Shown here: positions 35,196 through 42,777 of the stretch, in pieces | How the letters are laid out: each line of letters begins with the position of its first letter | Position numbering within the stretch: the first letter of the stretch is position 1 | Assembly: GCF_028206795.1 (NCBI RefSeq) | Contig: NZ_JAQLFJ010000004.1 | Span: 130,666-194,665, forward strand | Length of the DNA: 64,000 nucleotides | From: Collinsella aerofaciens | Lineage (GTDB): Bacteria; Actinomycetota; Coriobacteriia; Coriobacteriales; Coriobacteriaceae | Reading direction: 5' to 3' | The notes under the pieces: generated by a model | The model's database searches: none | What the model saw: the letters and a program-made list of their open reading frames with translations, nothing else | Told to the model about the DNA's origin: nothing | Made by a program: the position numbers and the translations under genes

Positions 35196-35849
35196 ATGGG
35201 TTATTCGATCGTCAACATCCTTGGCGGCCTTCTGATCGTCACGTCCACCATGGTGGTCGTCTCAAAGAACATCAAGCACGCCATCAGCTGGTATGCGGTG
35301 CAGTCGCTGGTGCTCGTGGGGCTGCTCGCCACGCTCGGTGTCACTACCGGCGCGCAGGAGCTGCTTATGTGGGCTGGATCTGCCTTTATCACCAAGGTCG
35401 TCCTGGTCCCTTACATCCTCAACCGCGCATACAAGAAGATGGGCGAGCCGAGCGACGCATCGCTCAAGGCCGGCCTTAAGCCCGCATGGGCCATTTGCAT
35501 CATCGCCGTGGAGGTCGCGATTTGCTTTGCCGTCGTGACGCAGATCAGCCTGCCCACGGCCGAGGTCGCAACGCCTGCGCTCGCTATTAGCTTCGCTCAC
35601 TTCTTTGTGGGCCTCACCTGCATCATCTCGCAGCGCAACATCATGAAGCAGATCTTTGGATACTGCCTTATGGAAAACGGCAGCCATGTGACGCTCGCGC
35701 TTTTGGCCCCCACCGCTCCCGAGATCATCGAGATCGGTATCGCCACCGACGCCATCTTTGCCGTCATCATCATGTCCATCGTCGTGCGTCGCATTTGGGA
35801 CGACTCCCACTCGCTCGATGCGCGCGACCTGTCCGAGCTGAGGGGGTAG
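35196..35849 (+). CDS. hyfE: Hydrogenase-4 subunit HyfE (NuoK-like)
   Basis: 217 residues with six or seven membrane helices; E. coli HyfE has 216. LGVTTGAQELLMWAGSAFITKVVLVPYIL and QIFGYCLMENGSHVTLALLAPTAPEIIEIGIATDAIFAV match the HyfE pattern, where the Glu in a middle helix lines the ion path. AGGAGGTAGAACGAC precedes the ATG. It is packed between hyfD and hyfF with 13 and 3 base gaps. Confidence 0.92.
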   Translation: MGYSIVNILGGLLIVTSTMVVVSKNIKHAISWYAVQSLVLVGLLATLGVTTGAQELLMWAGSAFITKVVLVPYILNRAYKKMGEPSDASLKAGLKPAWAICIIAVEVAICFAVVTQISLPTAEVATPALAISFAHFFVGLTCIISQRNIMKQIFGYCLMENGSHVTLALLAPTAPEIIEIGIATDAIFAVIIMSIVVRRIWDDSHSLDARDLSELRG

Positions 35850-35852
35850 TCC

Positions 35853-37412
35853 ATGGAAACGTTGATTCTCGCCCTGCTCGCGACTCCTTTGGTGTTCTCG
35901 CTGGTCATGGCGTTTTTGCCCAAGAACACGTCCTATAACGTGTTTGCCGGTCTCAACCTGGTCTCCGTCGCAGCCGTCCTGGTGCTGTCGATTATGACGG
36001 CCGGTAACGTCCTTATGAGCGGCGACACCGCGAGCGCTCTTGGCCTGTGGTTCCACCTCGATTCGCTGGGCGCCATCTTTGTGCTGCTCATAGGCTTTAT
36101 CGGTTTTCTCACGGGGCTGTTCTCGCTGCCCTATGTAAAGGCCGATATCGAGGAGGGCTCCATGCCCGCCGAGCGCGCCAAGCAGTATTTTGCGCTGTTT
36201 AGCCTGTTCGTGTTCACCATGCTGCTCGCGTGCCTGTCCAACAACATGATCCTCACGTGGGCCGCCGTGGAGGCAACCACGCTTTCCACTGTGTTCCTCG
36301 TGGGTATCTACAAGAACAAGACGGCCCTCGAGGCTTCTTGGAAGTATGCGATGGTCTGCACCGCCGGCGTGGCCTTTGGCCTGTTCGGTACGCTGCTGAT
36401 CTACGCCAACGCCGCCGACGTGATTCCCAACGCCCACGAGGCCGCATTCCTGTCGTGCGTGCTGCCGTATGCCGACCAGTTCGACCCGACGCTCATGCGC
36501 CTCGCCTTTGCGTTTATCGTGATCGGCTTTGGCACCAAGGCCGGCCTGTTCCCCATGCACACTTGGCTGCCCGATGCCCACTCCCAGGCCCCGAGCCCTG
36601 TCTCGGCCCTGCTCTCGGGCGTGCTGCTTAAGTGCGCCATGCTTGTGATCATGCGCTTCTACGGCTTTACCATCCAGGCCGTGGGCGCCGAGTATCCGCA
36701 GCTTTTGCTGTTGATCGTCGGCACGCTGTCCATTTTGGTGGCGGCGCTTTCGATGTTTCGCCAGGACGACCTCAAGCGCCGCTTTGCGTACTCGTCTGTG
36801 GAGAACGTGGGTGTTATCGCCCTGTGCCTGGGTATCGGTGGCCCTCTGGGTATCGCCGCGGCCCTGCTGCACTGCGTGTTCCACGGCTTTACCAAGACGC
36901 TTGCCTTCTGCGTGTCCGGTAACATTCAGCACGCCTTTGGCACGCGTAGCTTGGCCAAGATCCAGGGCGTCGTCGAGGTTGCCCCTGCAACCGCTGCGCT
37001 CGCCATCCTGGCGCTGCTCGGTCTTGCCGCCTTCCCGCCCTTTGGCATGTTTATCTCCGAGTTCCTGACTTTTGTCGCCGGTGTTACCGCCGGCCCCATG
37101 TGGCTGGTCGTCGTGGTCGCCCTCGGTCTTACCGTGGCAATCTCCGCGCTCACCCGTATCGCACTCAAGTCGGTATTCGGCCATGCGCCCCAGGGCATGG
37201 GCAAGCATGAGGCCCCGGCGCTCATGCTTATCCCCGAAATCATCCTGGCTGTCATGATCTTGTGGTTTGGCATCGCCACCCCGCTGCCCCTCGTGCACGG
37301 TGTGGAGACCGCGACCGGCATCGTGCTCGAGCAGAGCACCGAGGAACTTCACGCGACGCCGATGTACCGCGCTGTGTTCGGTACCGAGACCGCTCAGAGC
37401 GAGGTGGAGTAA
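35853..37412 (+). CDS. hyfF: Hydrogenase-4 antiporter-like subunit HyfF
   Basis: 519 residues (HyfF 526), third member of the antiporter-like set. MILTWAAVEATTLSTVFLVGIYKNK carries the Glu, and FGTKAGLFPMHTWLPDAHSQAPSPVSALLSGVLLKCAM carries the Lys of the ion path; HCVFHGFTKTLAFCVSGNI follows. The ATG is 3 bases after hyfE with GAGGGGGTAGTCC as ribosome site. With HyfB and HyfD it gives this complex more potential ion-pumping units than the Hyc-type FHL. Confidence 0.93.
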   Translation: METLILALLATPLVFSLVMAFLPKNTSYNVFAGLNLVSVAAVLVLSIMTAGNVLMSGDTASALGLWFHLDSLGAIFVLLIGFIGFLTGLFSLPYVKADIEEGSMPAERAKQYFALFSLFVFTMLLACLSNNMILTWAAVEATTLSTVFLVGIYKNKTALEASWKYAMVCTAGVAFGLFGTLLIYANAADVIPNAHEAAFLSCVLPYADQFDPTLMRLAFAFIVIGFGTKAGLFPMHTWLPDAHSQAPSPVSALLSGVLLKCAMLVIMRFYGFTIQAVGAEYPQLLLLIVGTLSILVAALSMFRQDDLKRRFAYSSVENVGVIALCLGIGGPLGIAAALLHCVFHGFTKTLAFCVSGNIQHAFGTRSLAKIQGVVEVAPATAALAILALLGLAAFPPFGMFISEFLTFVAGVTAGPMWLVVVVALGLTVAISALTRIALKSVFGHAPQGMGKHEAPALMLIPEIILAVMILWFGIATPLPLVHGVETATGIVLEQSTEELHATPMYRAVFGTETAQSEVE

Positions 37413-37415
37413 CGA

Positions 37416-39188
37416 ATGATTGAAACTGAGAATAAGGTCTACGCCCGCCGCTGCGAGAGCCATGTCGAGGCCCTGCGCCGCGCCGTTCCGGGCTGCATCG
37501 AGAAGGTCGAGTGGCAGTGCGAGGACCAGCTGACGATTACCGTCAAGCAGGACAAGCTGCCCGAGGCCGTCCACTACCTGTATTACGAGCGCTACGGCTG
37601 GATTCCCGTGATCATCGGCAACGACGAGCGCAGTCTGTGCGGCCGTTACGCCGTGTATTACGTCATCTCCATGGAGGGGGAGGACCCCGGCTGGGTGACC
37701 GTGCGCACCGAGGTCGATCCCGCCAAGATGACGTTCCCGTCCGTGACGCCGTTCGTCCCCGCCTGCGTGTGGGGTGAGCGCGAGCTGCGCGACATGTTCG
37801 GCCTGATCCCCGAGGGTCTGCCCGACCGTCGCCGCCTGGTACTGCCCGATGACTGGCCCAGCGGCCTGTACCCGCTGCGCAAGGACTCCATGGACTACCG
37901 CTTCCGTCCCGCTCCCGCGAGCGACATGGAAAACTACGAGTTCTTGGCCGACACCAAGGGCAAGGAGACCACGCTCGTCCCCATGGGCCCGCTGCACATT
38001 ACCTCCGACGAGCCTGGCCACTTCCGCCTGTTCGTCGAGGGCGAGACGATTGTCGATGCCGACTACCGTCTGTTCTACGTGCACCGCGGCATGGAGAAGG
38101 TCGCCGAGACGCGCCTGAACTATGACGCCGTGACGTTCCTCGCCGACCGTATCTGCGGCATCTGCGGCTGCGCTCACTCGGTGGCCTATGCCGAGGCCGT
38201 CGAGCGCGCCCAGGGCATTCATGTCCCGCCGCGCGCCCAGTATATCCGCGCCATCATGCTTGAGGTCGAGCGTCTGCACTCACACCTGCTCAATATTGGC
38301 CTCGCATCGCACTACACCGGCTTCGACTCCGGCTTCCAGCAGTTCTTCCGCGTCCGCGAGAAGTCTATGGACCTGGCCGAGAAGCTCTCCGGTCACCGCA
38401 AGACCTACGGTCTCAACGTGATCGGCGGCGTGCGTCGCGACATTTTGGCCGAGCAGAAGCTCTCCACGCTCACGACCATCCACCAGCTGCGCTCCGAGGT
38501 TCAAGAACTCGTCGACGTGCTGCTCTCTACGCCCAACTTTATCGAGCGTACGAGTGGCATCGGCATTCTGGACCGCAAGATCGCACGCGACTTCTCGCCG
38601 GTCGGCCCGCTCATGCGTGGCTCGGGCTATGCCCGCGACGTGCGCTTTGACCATCCCTTCGACGGCTACGCCGATCCGGACGTCCAAAAGATGCACGCCG
38701 CTACGGCCGACACCTGCGATGCCTTCGGCCGTACCGCCGTTCGCATCCAGGAGGTCTACGATTCGATCGATATGATCGAGACCATGCTCGAGAACTGCCC
38801 GTCGGGCCCCATCCTTACCACGGATTGGGAGTACACCCCGCACAAGTACGCCATCGGCGCCACCGAGGCGCCGCGCGGCGAGGACGTGCACTGGGCCATG
38901 CTCGGCAACAACCAGAAGTGCTACCGCTGGCGCGCCAAGGCCGCCACGTACAGCAACTGGCCGGTCCTGCGCTACATGTTCCGCGGCAACACCGTGGGCG
39001 ATGCGGCGCTGATCGTCGGCTCGCTCGACCCGTGCTACTCCTGCACCGACCGCGTGACGGTGACCGATGTCGCCGCCAAGCGCGACCACGTGCTCGACAA
39101 GGAGCAGTTCGAGAACGTCTGGCGCGACAAGTCGCCGCTTGCGGGCGAGGGCACCATGGCCGCTCCGCTCGATGAGGAGGCGCTCTAA
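37416..39188 (+). CDS. hyfG: NiFe hydrogenase large subunit HyfG
   Basis: 590 residues. Residues 1 to about 170 are the NuoC-like domain (WGERELRDMFGLIPEG), and the rest is the NuoD/NiFe domain. The nickel ligands are C247 and C250 in RICGICGCAH, and C540 and C543 in DPCYSCTDR. The site reduces protons to H2. The precursor carries a 44-residue tail after R546, where HycE-type proteins are cut by the HycI protease, encoded at 41273. Longer than HycE (569) and HyfG (555) mainly in the N-terminus and tail. It starts 3 bases after hyfF. Confidence 0.96.
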   Translation: MIETENKVYARRCESHVEALRRAVPGCIEKVEWQCEDQLTITVKQDKLPEAVHYLYYERYGWIPVIIGNDERSLCGRYAVYYVISMEGEDPGWVTVRTEVDPAKMTFPSVTPFVPACVWGERELRDMFGLIPEGLPDRRRLVLPDDWPSGLYPLRKDSMDYRFRPAPASDMENYEFLADTKGKETTLVPMGPLHITSDEPGHFRLFVEGETIVDADYRLFYVHRGMEKVAETRLNYDAVTFLADRICGICGCAHSVAYAEAVERAQGIHVPPRAQYIRAIMLEVERLHSHLLNIGLASHYTGFDSGFQQFFRVREKSMDLAEKLSGHRKTYGLNVIGGVRRDILAEQKLSTLTTIHQLRSEVQELVDVLLSTPNFIERTSGIGILDRKIARDFSPVGPLMRGSGYARDVRFDHPFDGYADPDVQKMHAATADTCDAFGRTAVRIQEVYDSIDMIETMLENCPSGPILTTDWEYTPHKYAIGATEAPRGEDVHWAMLGNNQKCYRWRAKAATYSNWPVLRYMFRGNTVGDAALIVGSLDPCYSCTDRVTVTDVAAKRDHVLDKEQFENVWRDKSPLAGEGTMAAPLDEEAL

Positions 39189-39189
39189 T

Positions 39190-39906
39190 ATGCTGAAGCT
39201 TTGGAAGGTTAACGCCAAGGCAGGCGACGCAACGGTCAAGTACCCGTTTGCGCCGTTTCCCACCAACAAGGACATGCGCGGCAAGCCCGAGCACAACGCG
39301 GAGCTCTGCATCGCCTGCGGTGCCTGCGGCGTGGCGTGCCCGGCCGATGCCATTCGCATGGACACCGACCTTGCGGCCGATACCATCACCTGGTCGATCG
39401 ACTACGGTCGCTGCATCTTCTGCGGTCGTTGCGAGGAAGCCTGCCCCATGGAGGCCATCAAGCTCACCGAGGAGTTTGAGCTGGCCGTCATGAGCAAGGA
39501 CGACCTCACCAGCAAGAGCCTCTACACGCTCGAGCACTGCTCGCGTTGCGGCAAGCCGTTTGCCCCGCACAAGGAGATCGACTACGCTAAGCGCCTGCTG
39601 CAAAAGGCCGGCGGCATGGAGGCCGAGCAGGCCGCCCGTACCGTCGGTATGTGCCAGGAGTGCAAGCGCGAGCTCGACGCCCTGCGCGCCGCCTCGGCCG
39701 TAAAGACCGGCAACGCGCGCGGCATGGCTGCCAACGAGACGCTTGCGTCCGGTGAGCCCCAGGGCCCCGGCATGGAGTATCTGGGCGGCCACGGCGTGAA
39801 CCCGGAGTATGTCGACCGCGAGCTCAACCCCGATGCGCCCGAGATCCCCGCTGGACCTGCACCGGTCGAGGGCATCATCATGGATTTTGATACGAAGGAG
39901 GAGTAA
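39190..39906 (+). CDS. hyfH: Hydrogenase ferredoxin subunit HyfH (NuoI-like)
   Basis: 238 residues, longer than E. coli HyfH (181). Two [4Fe-4S] motifs are CIACGACGVACPADAI and CIFCGRCEEACPMEAIK. The extra C-terminal region has two more cysteine pairs, CSRCGKPF near 120 and CQECKRE near 158, which look like a zinc-ribbon or additional cluster site, followed by an acidic tail. It passes electrons from HyfA to HyfI. ATG 39190 directly follows the hyfG stop. Confidence 0.92.
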   Translation: MLKLWKVNAKAGDATVKYPFAPFPTNKDMRGKPEHNAELCIACGACGVACPADAIRMDTDLAADTITWSIDYGRCIFCGRCEEACPMEAIKLTEEFELAVMSKDDLTSKSLYTLEHCSRCGKPFAPHKEIDYAKRLLQKAGGMEAEQAARTVGMCQECKRELDALRAASAVKTGNARGMAANETLASGEPQGPGMEYLGGHGVNPEYVDRELNPDAPEIPAGPAPVEGIIMDFDTKEE

Positions 39907-39908
39907 CC

Positions 39909-40691
39909 ATGGCCGAACCCACGCTTTTGCCCGAGCGGCTTCAGTACCGCCCGACCAAGATCGAGCTCGACGAGAGTATCGAGAAGGCCAAGGCGACCCT
40001 TCTTAAGAAGATCAAGCGCTCGGTGTACGTCTACCGCGTTGACTGCGGCGGCTGCAACGGCTGCGAGATCGAGATCTTCGGTTCCATCACGCCCGTCTTC
40101 GACGTCGAGCGCTTTGGCATCAAGGTCGTGCCCTCGCCCCGTCACGCCGACGTGCTGCTGTACACCGGTGCCGTGACGCGTGCCATGCGCATGCCGGCCC
40201 TGCGCGCTTTTGAGGCCGCACCCGATCCCAAGATCGTGGTGTCCTATGGCGCGTGCGGCTGCACCGGCGGCATCTTCTACGACAACTACTGCGTCTGGGG
40301 CGGCACGGACAAGATTCTGCCGGTCGATGTCTACATCCCCGGCTGCCCGCCTAGCCCCGCGCAGACCATCTACGGCTTTGCCATGGCGCTCGGTCTGCTG
40401 GACCAAAAGCTCCATGCCGAGACCACGGTGGAGGCCGCCGGCGAGCAGGCCGATATCCTGCACCCCGGCGTGCCGTACAAGCTGCGCGTTGCCATCGAGC
40501 GCGAAGCTCGCGCCATGAGCGGCTACCGTTACGGCCGCGACCTGGCCAATGAGTTTATGGATACGCTCGAGGGCGCGCCCAAGGGCGATATCCGCGGTGC
40601 TATGGCGCTGCTCATCGACAAGCAAGATGATCCTCGCCGCGTTGAGGTCTACTCGGCGCTGCAGGATCTGGTGCTGGCCGGAGGTCGCTAG
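39909..40691 (+). CDS. hyfI: NiFe hydrogenase small subunit HyfI (NuoB-like)
   Basis: 260 residues (HyfI 252). The proximal [4Fe-4S] ligands are in VDCGGCNGCEIE, YGACGCTGG and PGCPPSPAQ, as in NuoB and HycG. It hands electrons to the NiFe site in HyfG. AAGGAGGAGTAACC precedes the ATG and overlaps the end of hyfH. The next gene starts at the base after the stop. Confidence 0.95.
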   Translation: MAEPTLLPERLQYRPTKIELDESIEKAKATLLKKIKRSVYVYRVDCGGCNGCEIEIFGSITPVFDVERFGIKVVPSPRHADVLLYTGAVTRAMRMPALRAFEAAPDPKIVVSYGACGCTGGIFYDNYCVWGGTDKILPVDVYIPGCPPSPAQTIYGFAMALGLLDQKLHAETTVEAAGEQADILHPGVPYKLRVAIEREARAMSGYRYGRDLANEFMDTLEGAPKGDIRGAMALLIDKQDDPRRVEVYSALQDLVLAGGR

Positions 40692-41273
40692 ATGGAGCTC
40701 ACGGACCGCTCTGGTTACTTTGCGGGCCCCGGTATGCTCGGCGGCTCCTTTGGCGATGCCTCGCGCGCAAGCGACGAGGCCGCCGAGGGCGTCGCCGACC
40801 CCTGCCTGGGCCATACGCCCGACCAGGTGGTCTTCTATGAGCTCACGCGTAAGTTTGTGGAGACCGAGGAAGACGTTCCCCAGGAGGCCTGCGACGTGCT
40901 GTACTACACGCTCGCCGTGGGCCACCACACCGGCGTGCTCGACTGCTTTGAGCCGCGCCTGTCGGTGCCGGTGAACGTGTTCTATTCGCTCGTCGACGCG
41001 CTGCCGGAGGGGGAGGCCAAGACCAAGTTCGAGGCCATCCGCTCCTTTGGCGAGTGCCAGCTCGACAAGGCGGCGGTGCCGTCGTTGCTCGAGGCCTGCG
41101 ACACGCTGCTCGACGATCGTGGTTTTCGCGGTTCGGCCAAGGCCGGCATCTCGGTGTTCGATGACGACTTTGGCCTGCATGCCCAGCAGGTTGCGTTCTT
41201 AATGAAGTTTCGCGATCTGGTTGAGCGTGTGCGCGATGTGTCGGGCGTGTATCTGACGGGGAGGCTACAGTAA
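40692..41273 (+). CDS. hycH: HycH/HyfJ-like formate hydrogenlyase assembly protein
   Basis: 193 residues. The central QVVFYELTRKFVETEEDVPQEA and VLYYTLAVGHHTGVLDCF are the HycH-family pattern, linked to processing of the hydrogenase large subunit. It is longer than HycH (136) by an N-terminal glycine-rich segment. The start abuts the hyfI stop and the end overlaps the hycI start by one base, so all are co-translated. The molecular role of HycH is not settled. Confidence 0.87.
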   Translation: MELTDRSGYFAGPGMLGGSFGDASRASDEAAEGVADPCLGHTPDQVVFYELTRKFVETEEDVPQEACDVLYYTLAVGHHTGVLDCFEPRLSVPVNVFYSLVDALPEGEAKTKFEAIRSFGECQLDKAAVPSLLEACDTLLDDRGFRGSAKAGISVFDDDFGLHAQQVAFLMKFRDLVERVRDVSGVYLTGRLQ

Positions 41274-41776
41274 TGGGTCGCGTTGTGGATGGCCGTGTGA
41301 ACGGCGCCCCGTTTGCGGGCATTGTGCTCACGGCGGGAAGCGTGCTGCGCGCCGACGATGCCGCCGGCCCCGTGCTCTCCAAAAAGATGGAGGACACGCC
41401 CATCGCCGGTTGGTACACCATCGACGGTGGGCAAACGCCCGAGGACGACATCATCGAGGTCAAGCGCGAGCGTCCGCCGCGCCTGGTGTTGGTCGATGCC
41501 GCCGACATGGCGCTGCCCGTCGGCGCCATCCGCCTGCTCGACAAACGCGATGTGGCCCGCAAGTCGATGTTTACCACGCATTCGCTTCCCTTGTCGATTC
41601 TGATCGAAGAAATCGAGCAATCGTGCGAAGATATCGTCTTCATAGGGATTCAGCCGGGCGATACGGAGTTCTATAACCCCATGTCCCCGGAGGTCTTTGA
41701 GGCCGTCGACGCCGTGTACGACGCCGTGGCCGCCAACGACTTTTCCCACTTTGTCCGCTTGGGGCAGGAGCTATAG
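41273..41776 (+). CDS. hycI: Hydrogenase maturation protease HycI
   Basis: 167 residues of the HybD/HycI endopeptidase family. It removes the C-terminal tail of the HyfG precursor after nickel insertion. Nickel-contact residues can be placed in RADDAAGP (Asp), VLVDAADM (Asp) and TTHSLPLS (His). TVGN is replaced by TAGS near residue 20. GGGGAGGCTACAGTA precedes the ATG, and the gene overlaps hycH. Its location in the operon explains how this hydrogenase is matured; the hyp genes are not in this window. Confidence 0.92.
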   Translation: MGRVVDGRVNGAPFAGIVLTAGSVLRADDAAGPVLSKKMEDTPIAGWYTIDGGQTPEDDIIEVKRERPPRLVLVDAADMALPVGAIRLLDKRDVARKSMFTTHSLPLSILIEEIEQSCEDIVFIGIQPGDTEFYNPMSPEVFEAVDAVYDAVAANDFSHFVRLGQEL

Positions 41777-41815
41777 CAGCGCTTGCCTCTGCTGAATAGG
41801 AAAGAAGTGATTGAC

Positions 41816-42655
41816 ATGGCAGATTCCAAGGTGGAGTACCCCGCTCCCGATTGCCTGGCGCCCGCCGCGATCGAGTCCAAGACCGAGACCGCCGGCGTGA
41901 CCAAGGCTAACCTGCCGGTCGCTAAGGCCTTTCTGTTGGCAATGTTCGCCGGTGCGTTTATCGCCTTCGGCGGCCTGTTCTTTACGGTGTTTTTGAGCGA
42001 CAGCACGCTGGGCTGGGGTGCCCAGCGTGTCGTGGGCGGCCTGTGCTTTTGCCTGGGCCTGGTGCTGGTGCTGGTGTGCGGCGCCGAGCTGTTTACCGGC
42101 AATTCGCTTATGGTCTGCGCACTCAAGAGCAAAAAGATCACTCTGGCCCAGATGCTCAAGGCCTGGGTCGTCGTGTGGGTCGGCAATTTTGTCGGTGCCC
42201 TGTTCATCGTCTTTTTGGTGTACATGGCCGGCATCTATAAACTTAACGGCGAGGCGGTCGCCAATTCCATGGTGAGTGTCGCTGCTGGCAAGGTGACGAT
42301 CGACTGGGTGACGATCTTCTTCCGCGGCATCCTATGCAACATCTTTGTGTGCCTGGCCGTGTGGATCGGTACTGCCGGCAAGACCGTGGTCGATAAGGTC
42401 GTTGGCATTCTGCTGCCCATCGCAGCCTTTGTGGCCTGCGGTTTTGAGCACTGCGTTGCCAACATGTACTTTTTGCCCATGGGTGCCGTGATGCATGCAT
42501 GCGGTTATGGTGCCGAGGTCGCCGGGGCCGATGCACTCAACGCCGCGGGCATTGCGTTTAACCTATCCGCCGCCACGCTGGGCAACATCGTGGGCGGCGC
42601 GGTTCTGATCGCGCTCGGCTACTGGTTTATCTACGCCAAGAAGTCCGAGGCGTAA
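41816..42655 (+). CDS. focA: Formate channel FocA
   Basis: 279 residues with six membrane helices of the FNT family. LFTGNSLMV, AWVVVWVGNFVGALF and GFEHCVANMYF (with the central histidine) match the formate/nitrite channel fold; a 35-residue cytoplasmic N-terminus precedes helix 1. It moves formate to supply or relieve FdhF. The ATG at 41816 follows AAAGAAGTGATTGAC; the earlier in-frame ATG at 41783 lacks a ribosome site. It closes the FHL operon, with a strong terminator after it. Confidence 0.93.
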   Translation: MADSKVEYPAPDCLAPAAIESKTETAGVTKANLPVAKAFLLAMFAGAFIAFGGLFFTVFLSDSTLGWGAQRVVGGLCFCLGLVLVLVCGAELFTGNSLMVCALKSKKITLAQMLKAWVVVWVGNFVGALFIVFLVYMAGIYKLNGEAVANSMVSVAAGKVTIDWVTIFFRGILCNIFVCLAVWIGTAGKTVVDKVVGILLPIAAFVACGFEHCVANMYFLPMGAVMHACGYGAEVAGADALNAAGIAFNLSAATLGNIVGGAVLIALGYWFIYAKKSEA

Positions 42656-42677
42656 GGTACCGTCTGTTTGACGTTGG

Positions 42678-42713
42678 GCCTCCCGCGGGGCGTTGCCGTG
42701 CGGGAGGCTTTTT
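42678..42713 (+). terminator. Terminator of the formate hydrogenlyase operon
   Basis: GCCTCCCGC pairs with GCGGGAGGC, followed by TTTTT. Confidence 0.92.
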
Positions 42714-42777
42714 GGGTCTGGGGCTCGTTGCCGGGCTTTTGGCCTGTTGTGTTTGGCTTGTGAAAGGGGTAATCGAG

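Noticed and set aside
30701..38279. Very long open frames on the minus strand opposite the hyf genes (up to 1005 codons)
   Set aside because: They are complementary shadows caused by GC-rich codon use. Their products are rich in His, Gly and Arg without known motifs, while the plus strand encodes conserved hydrogenase subunits.
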